Shown: positions 26,193 through 36,677 of the stretch, piece after piece
Position numbering within the stretch: position 1 is the first letter of the stretch
Layout of the letters: each line of letters opens with the position of its first letter
Assembly (NCBI RefSeq): GCF_000820225.1
Contig: NZ_CDDK01000002.1
Coordinates: 214,492-278,491 of the forward strand
Length of the DNA: 64,000 bases
Origin: Aeromonas veronii bv. veronii
GTDB taxonomy: Bacteria > Pseudomonadota > Gammaproteobacteria > Enterobacterales > Aeromonadaceae
Reading direction: 5' to 3'
Notes under the pieces: model-generated
What the model saw: only the letters and a program-made list of their open reading frames with translations
The model's database searches: none
What the model was told of the DNA's origin: nothing
Position numbers and translations under genes: made by a program

Positions 26193-28196
26193 ATGGCAAG
26201 CGACCTGCTTGGGATTGGTTCATCGGGCGTGCTGGCACAGCAACGCCTGCTGCAGACCACCAGTAACAACATAGTGAACGTCAATAGCCAGGGCTATGTG
26301 CGTGAGCGTACGCTGGTGTATACCAATACCATCGGTCTGGGGACCGGTGACATCAAGACCCAGCGGGTAATCAACGACTATATGCAGGGGGAGGTGCGCC
26401 GTGATACCTCCGCCTATCATGCCTCCCTGACCCATTATGAACAGCTGGCTGGCGTTGACAGCTTGCTTGGGGATACCAGCAACAGCGTGGGGGCGGCCAT
26501 CACCTCCTACTTCAAGTCATTTCACTCAGCCAATGAATCGCCTGCCGAGATCGGTGGGCGCAAGGTGGTGATGACGGAGTTGAGTGGCATGGTCAACCGT
26601 TTTCATACCCTCTCGGCGCAGCTCGACAAGCAGAGCGATACCCTCAACACCCGCATTGAAGATGAAACCAAGCAGGTCAACAGCCTGCTCACCAGCATCA
26701 ATGATCTTAATCAGGCCATCATCCGCACCCAGGGGTCACCCGAAGAGAACCTGATGCTGTTTGATCAGCGGGATGAGGCGATCCGCCAGCTGTCGGAGAA
26801 GATGGATATTCGCACCGTAGCCCAACCCAACGGCAGCATGCTGGTCAATATGAGCACTGGCCATTCGCTGATCCTCGATGGGGGCGTCGCCCAGTTCAAG
26901 GTGATTGCAGGAGATCCTGACTCCCGGGATCAGGAGCTGCAACTGACTCTGGGGGATAATCAGGCAACCATCGACCACGATACGTTTGGTGGCGCCATGG
27001 GGGGGCTGTTCAAGGCGCGTACCGACCTTGAGCCTACCAAGCGCGAACTGGGGCAGCTGGCCGTGGCGATGGCCGATGCGATGAACCAGCAGAACCGCCT
27101 CGGGATGGATCTGGATAACGAGATTGGCGGCGATATTTTCACCCTGCCTACCAGCAAGGGCTTACCCTACGGCAATAACACCGGGACGGTCGGGGCGAAT
27201 GTCAGCTTTGTGCCGGGCAAGGGGACATCAGTGACCCCGTTTGATTACGAAGTGCGCTTTAGCAGCGCCACCGGTTATGAGGTGTTCTCGCTGGACAAGT
27301 CTGGTAATCGAACCTCTGTGGCGACTGGCACGACCCCTCCTGCAACGTTTGAACTCACGGGTCACGGCATTTCAATCGATCTCACCGGTGCGCCGGCTGC
27401 GGGTGACAGACTGTTGCTGCAACCGACCAAAAGTGCGGCCGCCGGTCTGGGTCAGCTGATCACCCGACCGGAAGATTTGGCCCTGGCCTCTCCGCTTAAA
27501 GCGGAAAAGACCACCAATAATGGCGGCGGGGCGGATATCAAACTGGGTGGCGTATTCAATACAGGTGCAGGGTCAGGTTTTGGTACCAATAGTCTGAGCC
27601 CGACAGCGCCTCAGGTCGTCAAGATTGACGCCAACGGTAACTATCAGGTGTTTCAAGCCGATGGCACTACCCTGATTGGCACTGCCCCTGCGAGCAGCAA
27701 AGGGCAAAACCTGATGTCTGCGATCGTCAACCCTTTCCCCGCCGGAGCCGCAGTCTATGCCAACCCGAAACAGGCGCCCGGCTACGAGTTCAGCATCACC
27801 GGAACGGTGAATGCTAACGACAGCTTCAAGCTCAGTTACAACAGCAATGGCTTTGCCGATAACAGCAATGGACTGGTTCTGGCCGAGCTGCAAAACAAGG
27901 ATCTGGTGCGCAAGAGCACCAATGGTGGGACGACCAACGACAAGATGACCTTCAATCAGGCCTATTCCGGGTTGGTGATGGAAGTGGGTAACAATACCAG
28001 TCAGGCAAAAACGCTGCTCAAGGCCAATGAGTCCAAGCTTATCCAGAGTACCGGCATCTTTGAAAGCGTGTCTGGGGTCAATCTGGAGGAGGAGGCGGCC
28101 AATCTGATCCGCTTCCAGCAATCCTATGCGGCATCGGCGCAAATTGTCAGCACGGCCAAAACCATTTTCGATACACTGCTCTCTTCCGTGAGGTAA
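26193..28196 (+). CDS. flgK: Flagellar hook-associated protein 1 FlgK
   Basis: A 667-residue hook-filament junction protein, larger than the enteric form (about 550 residues) because of an expanded variable middle domain. The conserved N-terminal motif is LLQTTSNNIVNVNSQGYVRER and the C-terminal motif is VSGVNLEEEAANLIRFQQSYAAS. It is a FlgN client and is exported by the flagellar type III system. It starts 3 bases after the flgJ stop and flgL follows after 4 bases. Confidence 0.96.
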   Translation: MASDLLGIGSSGVLAQQRLLQTTSNNIVNVNSQGYVRERTLVYTNTIGLGTGDIKTQRVINDYMQGEVRRDTSAYHASLTHYEQLAGVDSLLGDTSNSVGAAITSYFKSFHSANESPAEIGGRKVVMTELSGMVNRFHTLSAQLDKQSDTLNTRIEDETKQVNSLLTSINDLNQAIIRTQGSPEENLMLFDQRDEAIRQLSEKMDIRTVAQPNGSMLVNMSTGHSLILDGGVAQFKVIAGDPDSRDQELQLTLGDNQATIDHDTFGGAMGGLFKARTDLEPTKRELGQLAVAMADAMNQQNRLGMDLDNEIGGDIFTLPTSKGLPYGNNTGTVGANVSFVPGKGTSVTPFDYEVRFSSATGYEVFSLDKSGNRTSVATGTTPPATFELTGHGISIDLTGAPAAGDRLLLQPTKSAAAGLGQLITRPEDLALASPLKAEKTTNNGGGADIKLGGVFNTGAGSGFGTNSLSPTAPQVVKIDANGNYQVFQADGTTLIGTAPASSKGQNLMSAIVNPFPAGAAVYANPKQAPGYEFSITGTVNANDSFKLSYNSNGFADNSNGLVLAELQNKDLVRKSTNGGTTNDKMTFNQAYSGLVMEVGNNTSQAKTLLKANESKLIQSTGIFESVSGVNLEEEAANLIRFQQSYAASAQIVSTAKTIFDTLLSSVR

Positions 28197-28200
28197 CGTC

Positions 28201-29409
28201 ATGCGCATCACCACCAACATGATCTACGACCGGAATATCTATTCCCTCAACAGTGCCAACGAGCGGTTGAATACTGCCTACCAACAGCTGCAAACCGGTA
28301 ATAAATTTCAGACTGCCGGCGAAGATCCCGCGGGGATGAGCCAGAAGATGGCACTGACCAAGGAGATTGACCTGTTCAAGCAGTACAGTGTCAATGGCAG
28401 CTTGCTGGAAAACAGCCTGGGGCATGAAGAGACAGTATTGGATTCTCTTAATACGGCAATGCTCAGTGCCCAGACTCTGATCCAGAAGTCAAATAATGGC
28501 GCTATCAGCATGGATGATCGCAAGGCCATAGCCAGCGAGCTGGAAGGGTTGCAGCAGCAAATGTTTGATCTGATGAATAGCAAAAACTCCTCGGGTGAAT
28601 TTATATTTGGTGGCAATCAGAGCAAGACCCAGCCATATATCAAAGACGCCAACGGAAAGTATATCTATCAGGGGGACCCTGGTCAGCGAAATATTCAGGT
28701 CTCACCCACAGTACAAATTGCTGCCAATGATTCCGGGCAGGATCTGTTTGAAATCGTGGCGACCAGAAGAACTGCCAGTGCAACCACCGCAAATATCAAG
28801 GTCGGAGTCGGTGATCAGGGCAACTTTGATAATTTCTATAAGTCCAATTATAACTCTGCACTGCCCAGCAACACCTATACCGTATCAACCATCATAGGCC
28901 CGCCTGATACCTATGATATCAAGGATGCCGGTGGTACTACCCTGCAAACGGGTAACTACACTGCTGGCACCAAGATCCCCTTCAATGGTCTGGAGTTGAC
29001 CCTTGATTTGCCTGCAGGTGGTGCGGCTCAGCAGTTTGACCTTAATCCACCAAAAAATGACAACGTGCTGAACGGGATGTCGGATTTTATTACCGCTTTG
29101 CGTGATCCCGCTATTACCGCTGACAACTTTGCGCTGGAAGTAGCCGATGCTACCGTCCATATGAAGAATGCTCGCCTGAATATCGATCATGGATTGGGGG
29201 AGTTGGGTGGCAGGATGAACAGTCTCGAGGCAGTCATGGATTCTAACGAGGGGTTGAGTACCCTCAACGCCGAGGCGAGAGCCAAGGTATCGGAAGCGGA
29301 TCTCTATGAAGTGATTTCCGCGCTGTCAAAAGAGGATGCGGCATTGAGTGCCTCGCAACTCTCGTTCAGCAAAATAAGCCGTCTGACGCTATTTGACTAT
29401 ATTCGCTAA
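28201..29409 (+). CDS. flgL: Flagellar hook-associated protein 3 FlgL
   Basis: A 402-residue hook-filament junction protein related to flagellin. It opens MRITTNMIYDRNIYSLNSANERL and carries GEDPAGMSQKMAL, typical of FlgL N-termini, and ends with a flagellin-like C-terminal helix. The middle (bases 28600-29050) is variable and more AT-rich. It is the last gene of the flgF-L unit and is closed by a terminator. No flagellin gene follows inside this window. Confidence 0.95.
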   Translation: MRITTNMIYDRNIYSLNSANERLNTAYQQLQTGNKFQTAGEDPAGMSQKMALTKEIDLFKQYSVNGSLLENSLGHEETVLDSLNTAMLSAQTLIQKSNNGAISMDDRKAIASELEGLQQQMFDLMNSKNSSGEFIFGGNQSKTQPYIKDANGKYIYQGDPGQRNIQVSPTVQIAANDSGQDLFEIVATRRTASATTANIKVGVGDQGNFDNFYKSNYNSALPSNTYTVSTIIGPPDTYDIKDAGGTTLQTGNYTAGTKIPFNGLELTLDLPAGGAAQQFDLNPPKNDNVLNGMSDFITALRDPAITADNFALEVADATVHMKNARLNIDHGLGELGGRMNSLEAVMDSNEGLSTLNAEARAKVSEADLYEVISALSKEDAALSASQLSFSKISRLTLFDYIR

Positions 29410-29416
29410 TTAAAGA

Positions 29417-29443
29417 AGGGCCCCTTTGGGGCCTTTTCTTTTA
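29417..29443 (+). terminator. Intrinsic terminator after flgL
   Basis: A GC-rich stem (AGGGCCCC against GGGGCCTT, loop TTT) followed by TTCTTTT. It ends the flagellar unit. Confidence 0.8.
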
Positions 29444-29596
29444 TCCTGGTTCTGTAAATTGGTTCCGTGTCATCTCCTGCCAATTGTAACAAGCTGTTGC
29501 CGTTGCCAATTTAATGGTGGTTGCGGGGTTGACCTCCCAGCGGGATTGGATAATCATGCCGCCCGCACAACAGAGGGTTGTGCGAATTATTTGCAG

Positions 29597-29758
29597 CATC
29601 TCGTTAGGCGAGGCTCCTGTATAAACACAGGCCACTGATCTCACGACGTCCAGAGACGCCCAAGATCAGGACAGTTTTCATCGGATTAAGGTGTAAACCC
29701 AAGTGGCTTCCGGCATGCCGGATACGTTATACAGTGCTAAAGCTGGTACGTGGGGATG
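29597..29758 (+). ncRNA. M-box (ykoK) magnesium riboswitch
   Basis: The 475-base gap between flgL and mgtE contains the conserved M-box core blocks in order: TTAGGCGAGGCTCCTGTA with ATAAACA (29604-29627), CCAGAGACGCC, GGTGTAAACC with AAGTGGC, and GTGCTAAAGCT (29735-29745). The outer boundaries are estimated from a short CATC/GATG pairing. It senses Mg2+ and normally lowers expression of the Mg2+ transporter gene that follows, here mgtE. Confidence 0.9.
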
Positions 29759-29784
29759 ATGACACGCCGAACGGCGTCATTTCC
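29759..29784 (+). promoter_or_regulatory. Possible riboswitch expression-platform hairpin
   Basis: A stem ATGAC..GCC against GGCGTCAT (two-base bulge, GAAC loop) directly follows the M-box, then TTTCC. The weak T-run leaves open whether it acts as a terminator or by another route. About 100 bases remain to the mgtE start. Confidence 0.5.
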
Positions 29785-29884
29785 TGCCTATTACTCGTCA
29801 ATCAAATTGCTGTTTTCTTGTCGTTGCATCCGGCTATTTCCGGAGGCATTCAGGCTCGCCTGAAATCACATGAGGATATCTGTG

Positions 29885-31228
29885 ATGAAGAAAACACATA
29901 CCATTCTTAACCGTCACCAACTGCTCGATCTGGCCGCCCTGCAGGGTTGGCTGGAACATAATCTGGATCCGGTTCAGCGCGCCGATCAACTGCTGACCCT
30001 GCGTCCGGAAGAGCTCAACTGCATCTTTGATACCCTGCCAATTCCGCAAGGGGCCGAACTGCTTGGTTCACTCTCGGCCGAGAGTGCCGGGCGCCTGTTG
30101 CAGCGGCTCCATGGCAGCATCGTCAGCGTGTTGCAGGAGGCTATTCCCCGCCGTGAGATGGTCGCCATCCTGCGCAAACTGGGTCGTCAGGATCGCACAA
30201 TGTTGCTGGCTCGCTTCCCGACCCAGGCGCAGGCCATGTATTACTCCCTGCTGGATTGGCCCACCGAGTCGGTGGGGGCCAACATGCGCCACGAATATCT
30301 GGCGGTGCGGGAGGAGGACACGGTCGGTCACGCCAAACAGCTGATCCACGATGCCTGGGATAATGCCCAGCTGTTTCGCCATATTTATGTGGTCAACGGG
30401 GATGGTCGTCTGCAAGGAAGCCTCTCCCTCAAGACCTTGTTGATCGCCGACCCGCTGGCCAGTGTCGCGACCCTGATGGATCGGGAGACGGTGCGGATCA
30501 ACGCCCGAGCCGATCAGGAGCTGGCAGCGCGCCTGCTCATCGACCGCGACCTGTCGGTATTACCGGTCGAGGATCAGGGGCGACTGGTCGGTATTTTCCA
30601 CGTCGATGATGCGGCGGATATTCTGGAGCTCGAATCCACCGAGGATGCCGAGATGCAGGGTGGCTCCTCGCCACTCGATACTCCCTATCTGCAGGCGACC
30701 CCCTGGCAGCTGTGGCGCAAACGGGTGGGCTGGCTGCTTATCCTGTTCGTGGCGGAAGCCTACACCGGCACCGTGCTGCGGGCATTTGAGGAGCAGCTGG
30801 AAGCGGCCATCGCGCTGGCTTTCTTCATTCCGCTCCTGATCGGTACTGGTGGTAACAGCGGCACCCAGATCACCACTACCATAGTACGAGCCATGGCGGT
30901 CGGGGAGGTGAGTCTGCGCAACCTTGGCACCGTGCTGAAAAAGGAACTCTCCACCGGTCTGCTCATCTCGGGGGCCATTGCCATGGCGGCCTGGGTACGG
31001 GCATGGAGTCTCGGTGTCGGTCCCCAGATTGGCATGGTGGTGACCTTTACCATCATCGCCATCGTGCTCTGGAGTGCTACGGTCGCGTCCATTATTCCCA
31101 TGGTGCTGCGCCGTTTCCGCATCGATCCTGCGGTGGTCTCTGCGCCATTCATCGCGACATTGGTGGATGGCACCGGCCTTATCATCTACTTCGAGATGGC
31201 CAAGCTGTTGCTGCCCGAGTTGCAGTAA
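29885..31228 (+). CDS. mgtE: Magnesium transporter MgtE
   Basis: A 447-residue inner-membrane Mg2+ channel/transporter. Order: N-terminal MgtE_N helical domain (about 10-125), paired CBS domains (about 130-260) that sense cytosolic Mg2+, and a five-helix membrane domain (about 285-447) with IPLLIGTGGNSGTQITTTIVRA and the GNSG/TQ pore motif. The ATG at 29885 has GAGGAT upstream; an ATG 15 bases earlier lacks a site. An M-box riboswitch in the leader gives Mg2+ control. Confidence 0.95.
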   Translation: MKKTHTILNRHQLLDLAALQGWLEHNLDPVQRADQLLTLRPEELNCIFDTLPIPQGAELLGSLSAESAGRLLQRLHGSIVSVLQEAIPRREMVAILRKLGRQDRTMLLARFPTQAQAMYYSLLDWPTESVGANMRHEYLAVREEDTVGHAKQLIHDAWDNAQLFRHIYVVNGDGRLQGSLSLKTLLIADPLASVATLMDRETVRINARADQELAARLLIDRDLSVLPVEDQGRLVGIFHVDDAADILELESTEDAEMQGGSSPLDTPYLQATPWQLWRKRVGWLLILFVAEAYTGTVLRAFEEQLEAAIALAFFIPLLIGTGGNSGTQITTTIVRAMAVGEVSLRNLGTVLKKELSTGLLISGAIAMAAWVRAWSLGVGPQIGMVVTFTIIAIVLWSATVASIIPMVLRRFRIDPAVVSAPFIATLVDGTGLIIYFEMAKLLLPELQ

Positions 31229-31245
31229 CGGGTAGATTGATATGA

Positions 31246-31274
31246 AAAAGGCAGCCAGTGGGCTGCCTTTTGCA
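31246..31274. terminator. Bidirectional terminator between mgtE and ppx
   Basis: An 11-bp perfect stem (AAAAGGCAGCC at 31246-31256, its complement at 31261-31271, loop AGTG) between convergent genes, with A-rich and T-rich flanks on either side. Confidence 0.88.
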
Positions 31275-31288
31275 TTTATCTTTCCGGT

Positions 31289-32779
31289 TTAGCCGAGCTG
31301 GAACAACAGTGGCCAGCCCTGCTCCTGGCAATAACGATGCTCCTTCTCCAGATTCTGCATCAGGAGACGGTTCTCCTCGCACCAGTCGATCGGCAGGGTC
31401 ACGACCAGCTGATCCCCTTGCACTGCGACTTTCCACTCAGGCAGCAGGTTGTCCTGACGCTTGTGGTGAGCGGCGACTGCGAGGCGCAGGATGCGGATGC
31501 AACGCAGCACCGTCTGCATGTCGTGGTTGGGCAGGGGAGGCAGCTCGGAGAGCTTGAGCCCCTTGCGCTGAAAGCGTACCAGCGCTGCCAGCAGGGCCTG
31601 ATCGTCCTGGTTGAAGCCGGGCAGGTCGGTGTGTTGCAGGATATAGGCGGAGTGGCGATGAATGCCGCTGTAGTTGATGGCAAGGCCAATTTCGTGAAGC
31701 CGGGCCGCCCAGCCGAGGATGGCGCGATAGGGCTCTACTTCCATCTGCCAGGGCTCTTGCAAGGCATCAAACAGGGTCAGCACGCTCTGCTCCACCCGGG
31801 CTGCCTGTTTTTTGTCCATCCGGTAGTGGGTACCGAGCGCCTGTGCGGTGCGCTCGCGAATATCGTGGTGCTGCAAGCGCTCCTCGAATTCATAAAGCAA
31901 CCCTTCGCGCAGGGCACCATCGGAGTAGTCGAGCCGCTCGATGGGCAGCGAGGTAAACAGCCCGAGCAGGATGGCGACCGCAGCGGCAAACACCTCCTGA
32001 CGCTCCTCGGTAAGCCCTGTCAGCTTGAGGTTATCGACTCGCTTGTGCTCAATCATCAGCGCCTTGAGCCGCATCAGCCCCTCCAGCGTGATGCTGCCGT
32101 CAGTCAGCCCTTCCCCTTGCAGTACATCCCGTACCGTACGAATGGAGCCTGAGCTGCCAAGGCAGCTCTGCCAGCCCAGCTTGCGGTACTGGTTGACGAT
32201 GGGGGCGAGCTGGTGCTGCGCCTCCAGCACGGCATTGGTGAAGTGCTTGTCGCTCAGCTTGCCGCTGGCGAAGAAGCTTTGGGTAAAGCTGACGCAGCCC
32301 ATCTTGCGACTGGTGAGGGCTTTGTGTTCAAACCCTTCACCTATGATGAGTTCGGTGCTGCCACCGCCGATATCGATCACCAGTACCTGGCCCTCGATAT
32401 GCTGGGTATGGGCAACCCCCTGATAGATGAGCCGTGCTTCTTCCTGCCCGCTGATGATCTCGATGGGGTGGTTGAGCACCTTGGCTGCTTCACTCACAAA
32501 TTCGCGGGCGTTGCTGGCGCGGCGCAGGGTATAGGTACCTGCGATGCGGATCTGATCCGGTTTGATATTGGTGAGGCGCTCGGCAAACAGCGACAGGCAG
32601 GCGAGGCCGCGTTCCATCGCCTCCGGGCTCATCCGTTTCTGCTCATCCATCCCTTCCGCCAGCCGGACTCGCTCCTTGATGCGATCGACGATGCGAAAAC
32701 GCCCTTCGCTCAGATGGGCGATCACCATATGAAAACTGTTGGAGCCGAGATCCACGGCGGCATAGAGACTATTGTCCAT
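31289..32779 (-). CDS. ppx: Exopolyphosphatase Ppx
   Basis: A 496-residue processive exopolyphosphatase of the Ppx/GppA family (ASKHA fold). It has [16 protein letters not shown] at the N-terminus, [13 protein letters not shown], and [14 protein letters not shown], followed by the C-terminal HD-like helical domain. It releases phosphate from polyphosphate. Its start overlaps the 3' end of ppk by 11 bases, so the two are coupled, as in E. coli. Confidence 0.96.
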   Translation of the reverse strand: MDNSLYAAVDLGSNSFHMVIAHLSEGRFRIVDRIKERVRLAEGMDEQKRMSPEAMERGLACLSLFAERLTNIKPDQIRIAGTYTLRRASNAREFVSEAAKVLNHPIEIISGQEEARLIYQGVAHTQHIEGQVLVIDIGGGSTELIIGEGFEHKALTSRKMGCVSFTQSFFASGKLSDKHFTNAVLEAQHQLAPIVNQYRKLGWQSCLGSSGSIRTVRDVLQGEGLTDGSITLEGLMRLKALMIEHKRVDNLKLTGLTEERQEVFAAAVAILLGLFTSLPIERLDYSDGALREGLLYEFEERLQHHDIRERTAQALGTHYRMDKKQAARVEQSVLTLFDALQEPWQMEVEPYRAILGWAARLHEIGLAINYSGIHRHSAYILQHTDLPGFNQDDQALLAALVRFQRKGLKLSELPPLPNHDMQTVLRCIRILRLAVAAHHKRQDNLLPEWKVAVQGDQLVVTLPIDWCEENRLLMQNLEKEHRYCQEQGWPLLFQLG

Positions 32780-34838
32780 TGTTTGACTCGATACGTTTGA
32801 GATAGTCGTAAATCGCCACCTGAGAGCGGATCTTGCGGCGGTTGCCCCGCTTCACATATTCGTTCTGCTGGTCGGCATCAATGACCCGCGCCTTGCAGGT
32901 ATCACTCAGTTGTAGCTCGAGAATGTCCATGATGCGCTGCTTGAGCCGCTCGTCATAAATGGGGGTGCCCACCTCGATCCGGCCGTCGATATTGCGGCTC
33001 ATCCAGTCGGCGCTGGAGATATAGAGCTGGGGGTTGCCCTTGTTGTGGAACACCATCACCCGAGGGTGCTCGAGGAAGCGGTCGATGATGCTGATCACCT
33101 TGATGTTGTCACTGAGGCCCGGTACGCCCGGGCGCAGGGCGCACATGCCACGGATGATCATCTGGATCGGTACTCCCGCCTGCCCGGCGGCATAGAGGCG
33201 GTTGATGAGATCCTTGTCCACCAGATTGTTGATCTTGAGGATGATACCGCTCGGTTGGCCCGCCTTGGCGTTGGAGAGCTCGTTGTCGATGAGGCGATAG
33301 AGCTGACGGCGGCTGTTGATGGGGGAGACCAGCAGGTGGTTGAATTTGTAACGCTTATATGGGTACTCGATGTATTCAAATACCCCTTCCACTTCGGCGG
33401 TGATATCCGGATTGCGGGTGAGCAGCGAGAAGTCGGTGTAGATCTTGGCGGTCTTCTCGTTGAAGTTACCGGTGCCGATATGGGCATAGCGTACCGCCTC
33501 GCCATTTTCGTGGCGGGTGATGAGGCAGAGCTTGGAGTGGATCTTGAGGCTCGGCACCCCGAACACCACCTTGACCCCGGCATCGGTGAGAATATTGGCC
33601 CAGTCGATGTTGGCCGCTTCGTCGAAACGGGCGCGCAGCTCGACCACCACGGTCACCTTCTTGCCGTTGTTGGCGGCATCGATGAGGGAGTGGATGATCC
33701 GCGACTTCTTGGCCACCCGATAAATGTTGATGCGAATGGCGCTGACCGCCGGATCGAACGCCGCCTGGCGCACCAACTCGGTGAAGTGGTGGAACTTGTG
33801 GTACGGGTAGTAGAGCAGGATATCCTGCTTGGTAATCGCATCGAAGGCGTTGACGAAGCCGTCAAAATCGCGGCAATCGAGGGCCGGCAGCTTGGGGTTT
33901 TCCAGATAGTCACGACCCACGTTGGGGAAGCCGATGAAATCCTTGAAGTTATGATAACGCCCACCCGGCATGATGGCGTCATAGGAGCTGATCTGCAGCT
34001 TGAGCTTGAGGAAGCTAATCATGGCAGCGGGCATCTCCCGCTCGTAGACGAAGCGTACCGGCATGGCGGTGAGGCGCTGCTTCAAGCCGTCACTCATCTT
34101 GTCCACCAGGCTCAAGTCCAGCTGGTCGGAGAGATCATATTCGGCATCCCGGGTCAGCTTCACCGCATAGGCGGCAATCTCGTCGTAGTCGAAGAAGCCT
34201 TTGAAGATCTCGTCGAGGCAGAAGCGGATGACGTTATCCAGAATGATGATCTGCTTCTTGCGGCGGGTCCCTTCCGGCGGCAGCTGGAAGAAGCGGGGCA
34301 GGTCGTCGGTCGGCACTTCCACCAGGGCGTACTGGATCACCTGACCGTTCTTCTTCATCTCGATGGCCAGATAGGTGTACTCATCCTTGAGGAATTTGAC
34401 CGGATTGACCTCTTTGTTGAGCAGGATCGGGATGATGTGACGCAGCACCTTCTCCTTGAAGAAGACCCGCAGCCACTTCTGAATGGCATCGGAGAGCTGG
34501 TTCTCGTTGACCAGAAAGATGTTGTGGCGGGCCAGCGCAATCAACAGCTCTTTATAGGTGTTGTCGAACGCTTCACCGAGCGCCATCACTTTTTGCTGGA
34601 TGGCGCGTAGCAGCACTTTCGCTTCATCGTCGCCACCATGTACTTCATTGATGAGGATGCGACGCTTGACGTCCGATACCCGTACCTTGAAGAACTCATC
34701 CTGGTTGGAGGAGAAGATCCCCAGAAAACGAACCCGCTCGATGAGGGGCACCGTCTTGTCCATTGCCTCTTGCAACACCCGTTCATTGAATGAGAGCCAG
34801 CTCAGCTCTTTCTCTTCATACTGCTTGTCGGTGCTCAT
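32769..34838 (-). CDS. ppk: Polyphosphate kinase 1 (Ppk1)
   Basis: A 689-residue enzyme that makes long-chain polyphosphate from ATP. Domain order is N ([15 protein letters not shown]), head, and two phospholipase-D-like C domains. The autophosphorylated histidine lies in the C1 domain, where KIHSKLCLI and [19 protein letters not shown] are intact. Length matches E. coli Ppk (688). It is the first gene of ppk-ppx, preceded by a candidate Pho box at 34890-34907, which suggests induction on phosphate starvation. Confidence 0.97.
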   Translation of the reverse strand: MSTDKQYEEKELSWLSFNERVLQEAMDKTVPLIERVRFLGIFSSNQDEFFKVRVSDVKRRILINEVHGGDDEAKVLLRAIQQKVMALGEAFDNTYKELLIALARHNIFLVNENQLSDAIQKWLRVFFKEKVLRHIIPILLNKEVNPVKFLKDEYTYLAIEMKKNGQVIQYALVEVPTDDLPRFFQLPPEGTRRKKQIIILDNVIRFCLDEIFKGFFDYDEIAAYAVKLTRDAEYDLSDQLDLSLVDKMSDGLKQRLTAMPVRFVYEREMPAAMISFLKLKLQISSYDAIMPGGRYHNFKDFIGFPNVGRDYLENPKLPALDCRDFDGFVNAFDAITKQDILLYYPYHKFHHFTELVRQAAFDPAVSAIRINIYRVAKKSRIIHSLIDAANNGKKVTVVVELRARFDEAANIDWANILTDAGVKVVFGVPSLKIHSKLCLITRHENGEAVRYAHIGTGNFNEKTAKIYTDFSLLTRNPDITAEVEGVFEYIEYPYKRYKFNHLLVSPINSRRQLYRLIDNELSNAKAGQPSGIILKINNLVDKDLINRLYAAGQAGVPIQMIIRGMCALRPGVPGLSDNIKVISIIDRFLEHPRVMVFHNKGNPQLYISSADWMSRNIDGRIEVGTPIYDERLKQRIMDILELQLSDTCKARVIDADQQNEYVKRGNRRKIRSQVAIYDYLKRIESNNGQ

Positions 34839-34889
34839 CTTGTGCCTCTGTTTCAGGTCGCGTCTGCGCGGCAGTTATGGCGTTAATAT

Positions 34890-34907
34890 ATGACAAATAA
34901 ATGACAG
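34890..34907 (-). promoter_or_regulatory. Candidate Pho box upstream of ppk
   Basis: On the minus strand CTGTCAT-TTAT-TTGTCAT: two 7-bp PhoB repeats spaced by an AT-rich tetramer. A -10-like CATAAC follows exactly 10 bases downstream, the usual PhoB promoter geometry. Confidence 0.75.
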
Positions 34908-34912
34908 TATTG

Positions 34913-35428
34913 TTACTGCTCGCTGAACGCTTCGTCGATGTCGACCACCAGATCGTCGGAGAGGGATTCCAGCGCGGTGATCAGCGTATCCATCGCGAGC
35001 CCGTCTGGCAGGGCAACCAGCGCATGGGCATAGAAGAGCGGGGCGCCGGAGTGGGGAGCCGGTTCACAGCCGGTGGTAAGATCGGCCACGTTGATCTCGA
35101 GCTGGCGCAGGATGCTGGCAACTTCGTGGACGATGCCGGGGCGGTCGTTGCCGGTCACCGTCATCATGACTTGATGGGCTGGCTCGGTGGTCGGTGTCCC
35201 TTCGGCAAAGCTGATGGTCAGACCCGGTAGCAGGGCCAGTGCTTCGCACAGGCTGCGATAGTGCTCATCGGGGACAGAGACATGGAGGATACCAGCAAAC
35301 TGGCCCGCCAGTTCGCTCATGGCGCTGCCCAGCCAGTTGCCCTGCTCGCGGCTGATGACTGCAGCCAGACTCTCGACGATCCCGGGTTTGTCTGCACCGA
35401 TCACGGTGACCACCAATTGTTTTTGCAT
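34913..35428 (-). CDS. gcvR: GcvR-like protein with two ACT domains
   Basis: A 171-residue protein made of two ACT domains, opening VVTVIGADKPGIVESLA and repeating MMTVTGNDRPGIVHEVASIL. This is the architecture of GcvR, which in E. coli binds GcvA to repress the glycine cleavage operon. It is a single gene with a short, AT-rich region between it and ppk that contains the candidate Pho box. The specific role in glycine control is inferred from the family. Confidence 0.85.
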   Translation of the reverse strand: MQKQLVVTVIGADKPGIVESLAAVISREQGNWLGSAMSELAGQFAGILHVSVPDEHYRSLCEALALLPGLTISFAEGTPTTEPAHQVMMTVTGNDRPGIVHEVASILRQLEINVADLTTGCEPAPHSGAPLFYAHALVALPDGLAMDTLITALESLSDDLVVDIDEAFSEQ

Positions 35429-35624
35429 CCTGCTCTCCTTGAAATGGGATTTCTTGCTCTATCCCTATTGTGCCTGCTGGGACTGGTCATATGAACCCCC
35501 GCCTGCTGACAAATAGATAAAAAGACGGGACTTTTCACTTTCTATACACGGGTCTGCTGCCTTGCTCCGTGGCGGCTGTGGTAAAGTGATTCCCCTTTCG
35601 TGTCGTGAACTGGATCGTGCTCTC

Positions 35625-36503
35625 ATGAATACCCTTGTCCTATCGGGATTGTTGTTGCTGGCGCTGCTTGTGCTGGCGATCTTCTGGAGCAGAGGCAGAC
35701 AGCAAAAGCGCCTGCCCTATGATGTGCAGGAGACCCTGTTCAGTCCCGCCGAGCGATCCTTCCTCGGGGTGCTGGATCTGGCGGTGGGTGACAAGGCCCG
35801 GGTCTTTGCCAAGGTGCGGGTGGCCGATGTGCTGACGCCGCAGGCCGGGATCGGCAAAAGCAAATGGCAGCAGTACTTCAACAAGATCAGCGCCAAGCAT
35901 TTCGACTATCTGCTTTGCCACCCCGCGGATCTCTCCTTTATCTGTGCCATCGAACTCGATGACAGCTCCCATCGTCACCAGAAGCGCAAGGCGCGGGATC
36001 TCTTTCTGAAAACCGCCTGCGACAGCGCCGGTCTGCCGTTGCTGCAGATCCCGGCAAGTGCCAGCTATCTGGTGGAAGAGCTGCGCGAACAGATCCTGCC
36101 GCTGCTGGTCAAAACCAGCGAACCATTGATCGACGATCTGCCGCACGGGGCGCGCCGCGAGCCGACGTTCAACCCTCTGCTGCTGGACGGCGTGGATGTT
36201 GGTGCCGGGATGCGTGACCGTACTGCCCATGCCGAGGCGATCTCGCCTGCGTCGCTCCGCGAGTCCGCCATTCAGGCCAAGGGGGGGGTGGAGACGCCGC
36301 AGAGTGAGGGTGAGCTGGTCGATGGCTTGTTCGCCGATGTAGAGGATGACGAGGAGCATGAAGTACACCACTGCCCCCGTTGTGATGCGCCGCTGGTGGA
36401 GCGGGAGGCGAAAAAAGGCCCCCACGCCGGTCGACTCTTTCTGGCTTGCAGCCGTTTCCCCGAGTGTCGTTACGCGGCACCGCACCACCATAATCGCCAC
36501 TGA
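35625..36503 (+). CDS. DUF2726 protein with C-terminal C4 zinc finger
   Basis: A 292-residue protein. An N-terminal membrane anchor (TLVLSGLLLLALLVLAIFW) is followed by a DUF2726 domain (about 30-165) with LLCHPADLSFICAIELDD and HRHQKRKARD, which resembles restriction-nuclease-like folds. The C-terminus carries a topoisomerase-type zinc ribbon: CPRCDAPLVERE, then about 20 residues later CSRFPECRY. A membrane-tethered nucleic-acid-binding protein is likely; the activity is unknown. The start at 35625 fits the hydrophobic anchor. Confidence 0.85.
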   Translation: MNTLVLSGLLLLALLVLAIFWSRGRQQKRLPYDVQETLFSPAERSFLGVLDLAVGDKARVFAKVRVADVLTPQAGIGKSKWQQYFNKISAKHFDYLLCHPADLSFICAIELDDSSHRHQKRKARDLFLKTACDSAGLPLLQIPASASYLVEELREQILPLLVKTSEPLIDDLPHGARREPTFNPLLLDGVDVGAGMRDRTAHAEAISPASLRESAIQAKGGVETPQSEGELVDGLFADVEDDEEHEVHHCPRCDAPLVEREAKKGPHAGRLFLACSRFPECRYAAPHHHNRH

Positions 36504-36677
36504 ATGCGCTTCACCGTGTCCCATGCTGCCCTCTGACGAGGGCAGTTTTCTTTCCGCTATTGGCGGCGTTTGTTAACGGCGCCAATGCAGAAAATTCCTC
36601 GGCAAAATTTATCTAATCTCCCGTTTCTGTCGATACACTTAGCCTGAATACGACAATTTTTGACAATGTGTCGGAAT

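Noticed and set aside
33045..34610. A 521-codon plus-strand frame opposite ppk
   Set aside because: It mirrors ppk in the opposite strand, has an unnatural Ala/Val/Glu/His-rich composition and no ribosome site.
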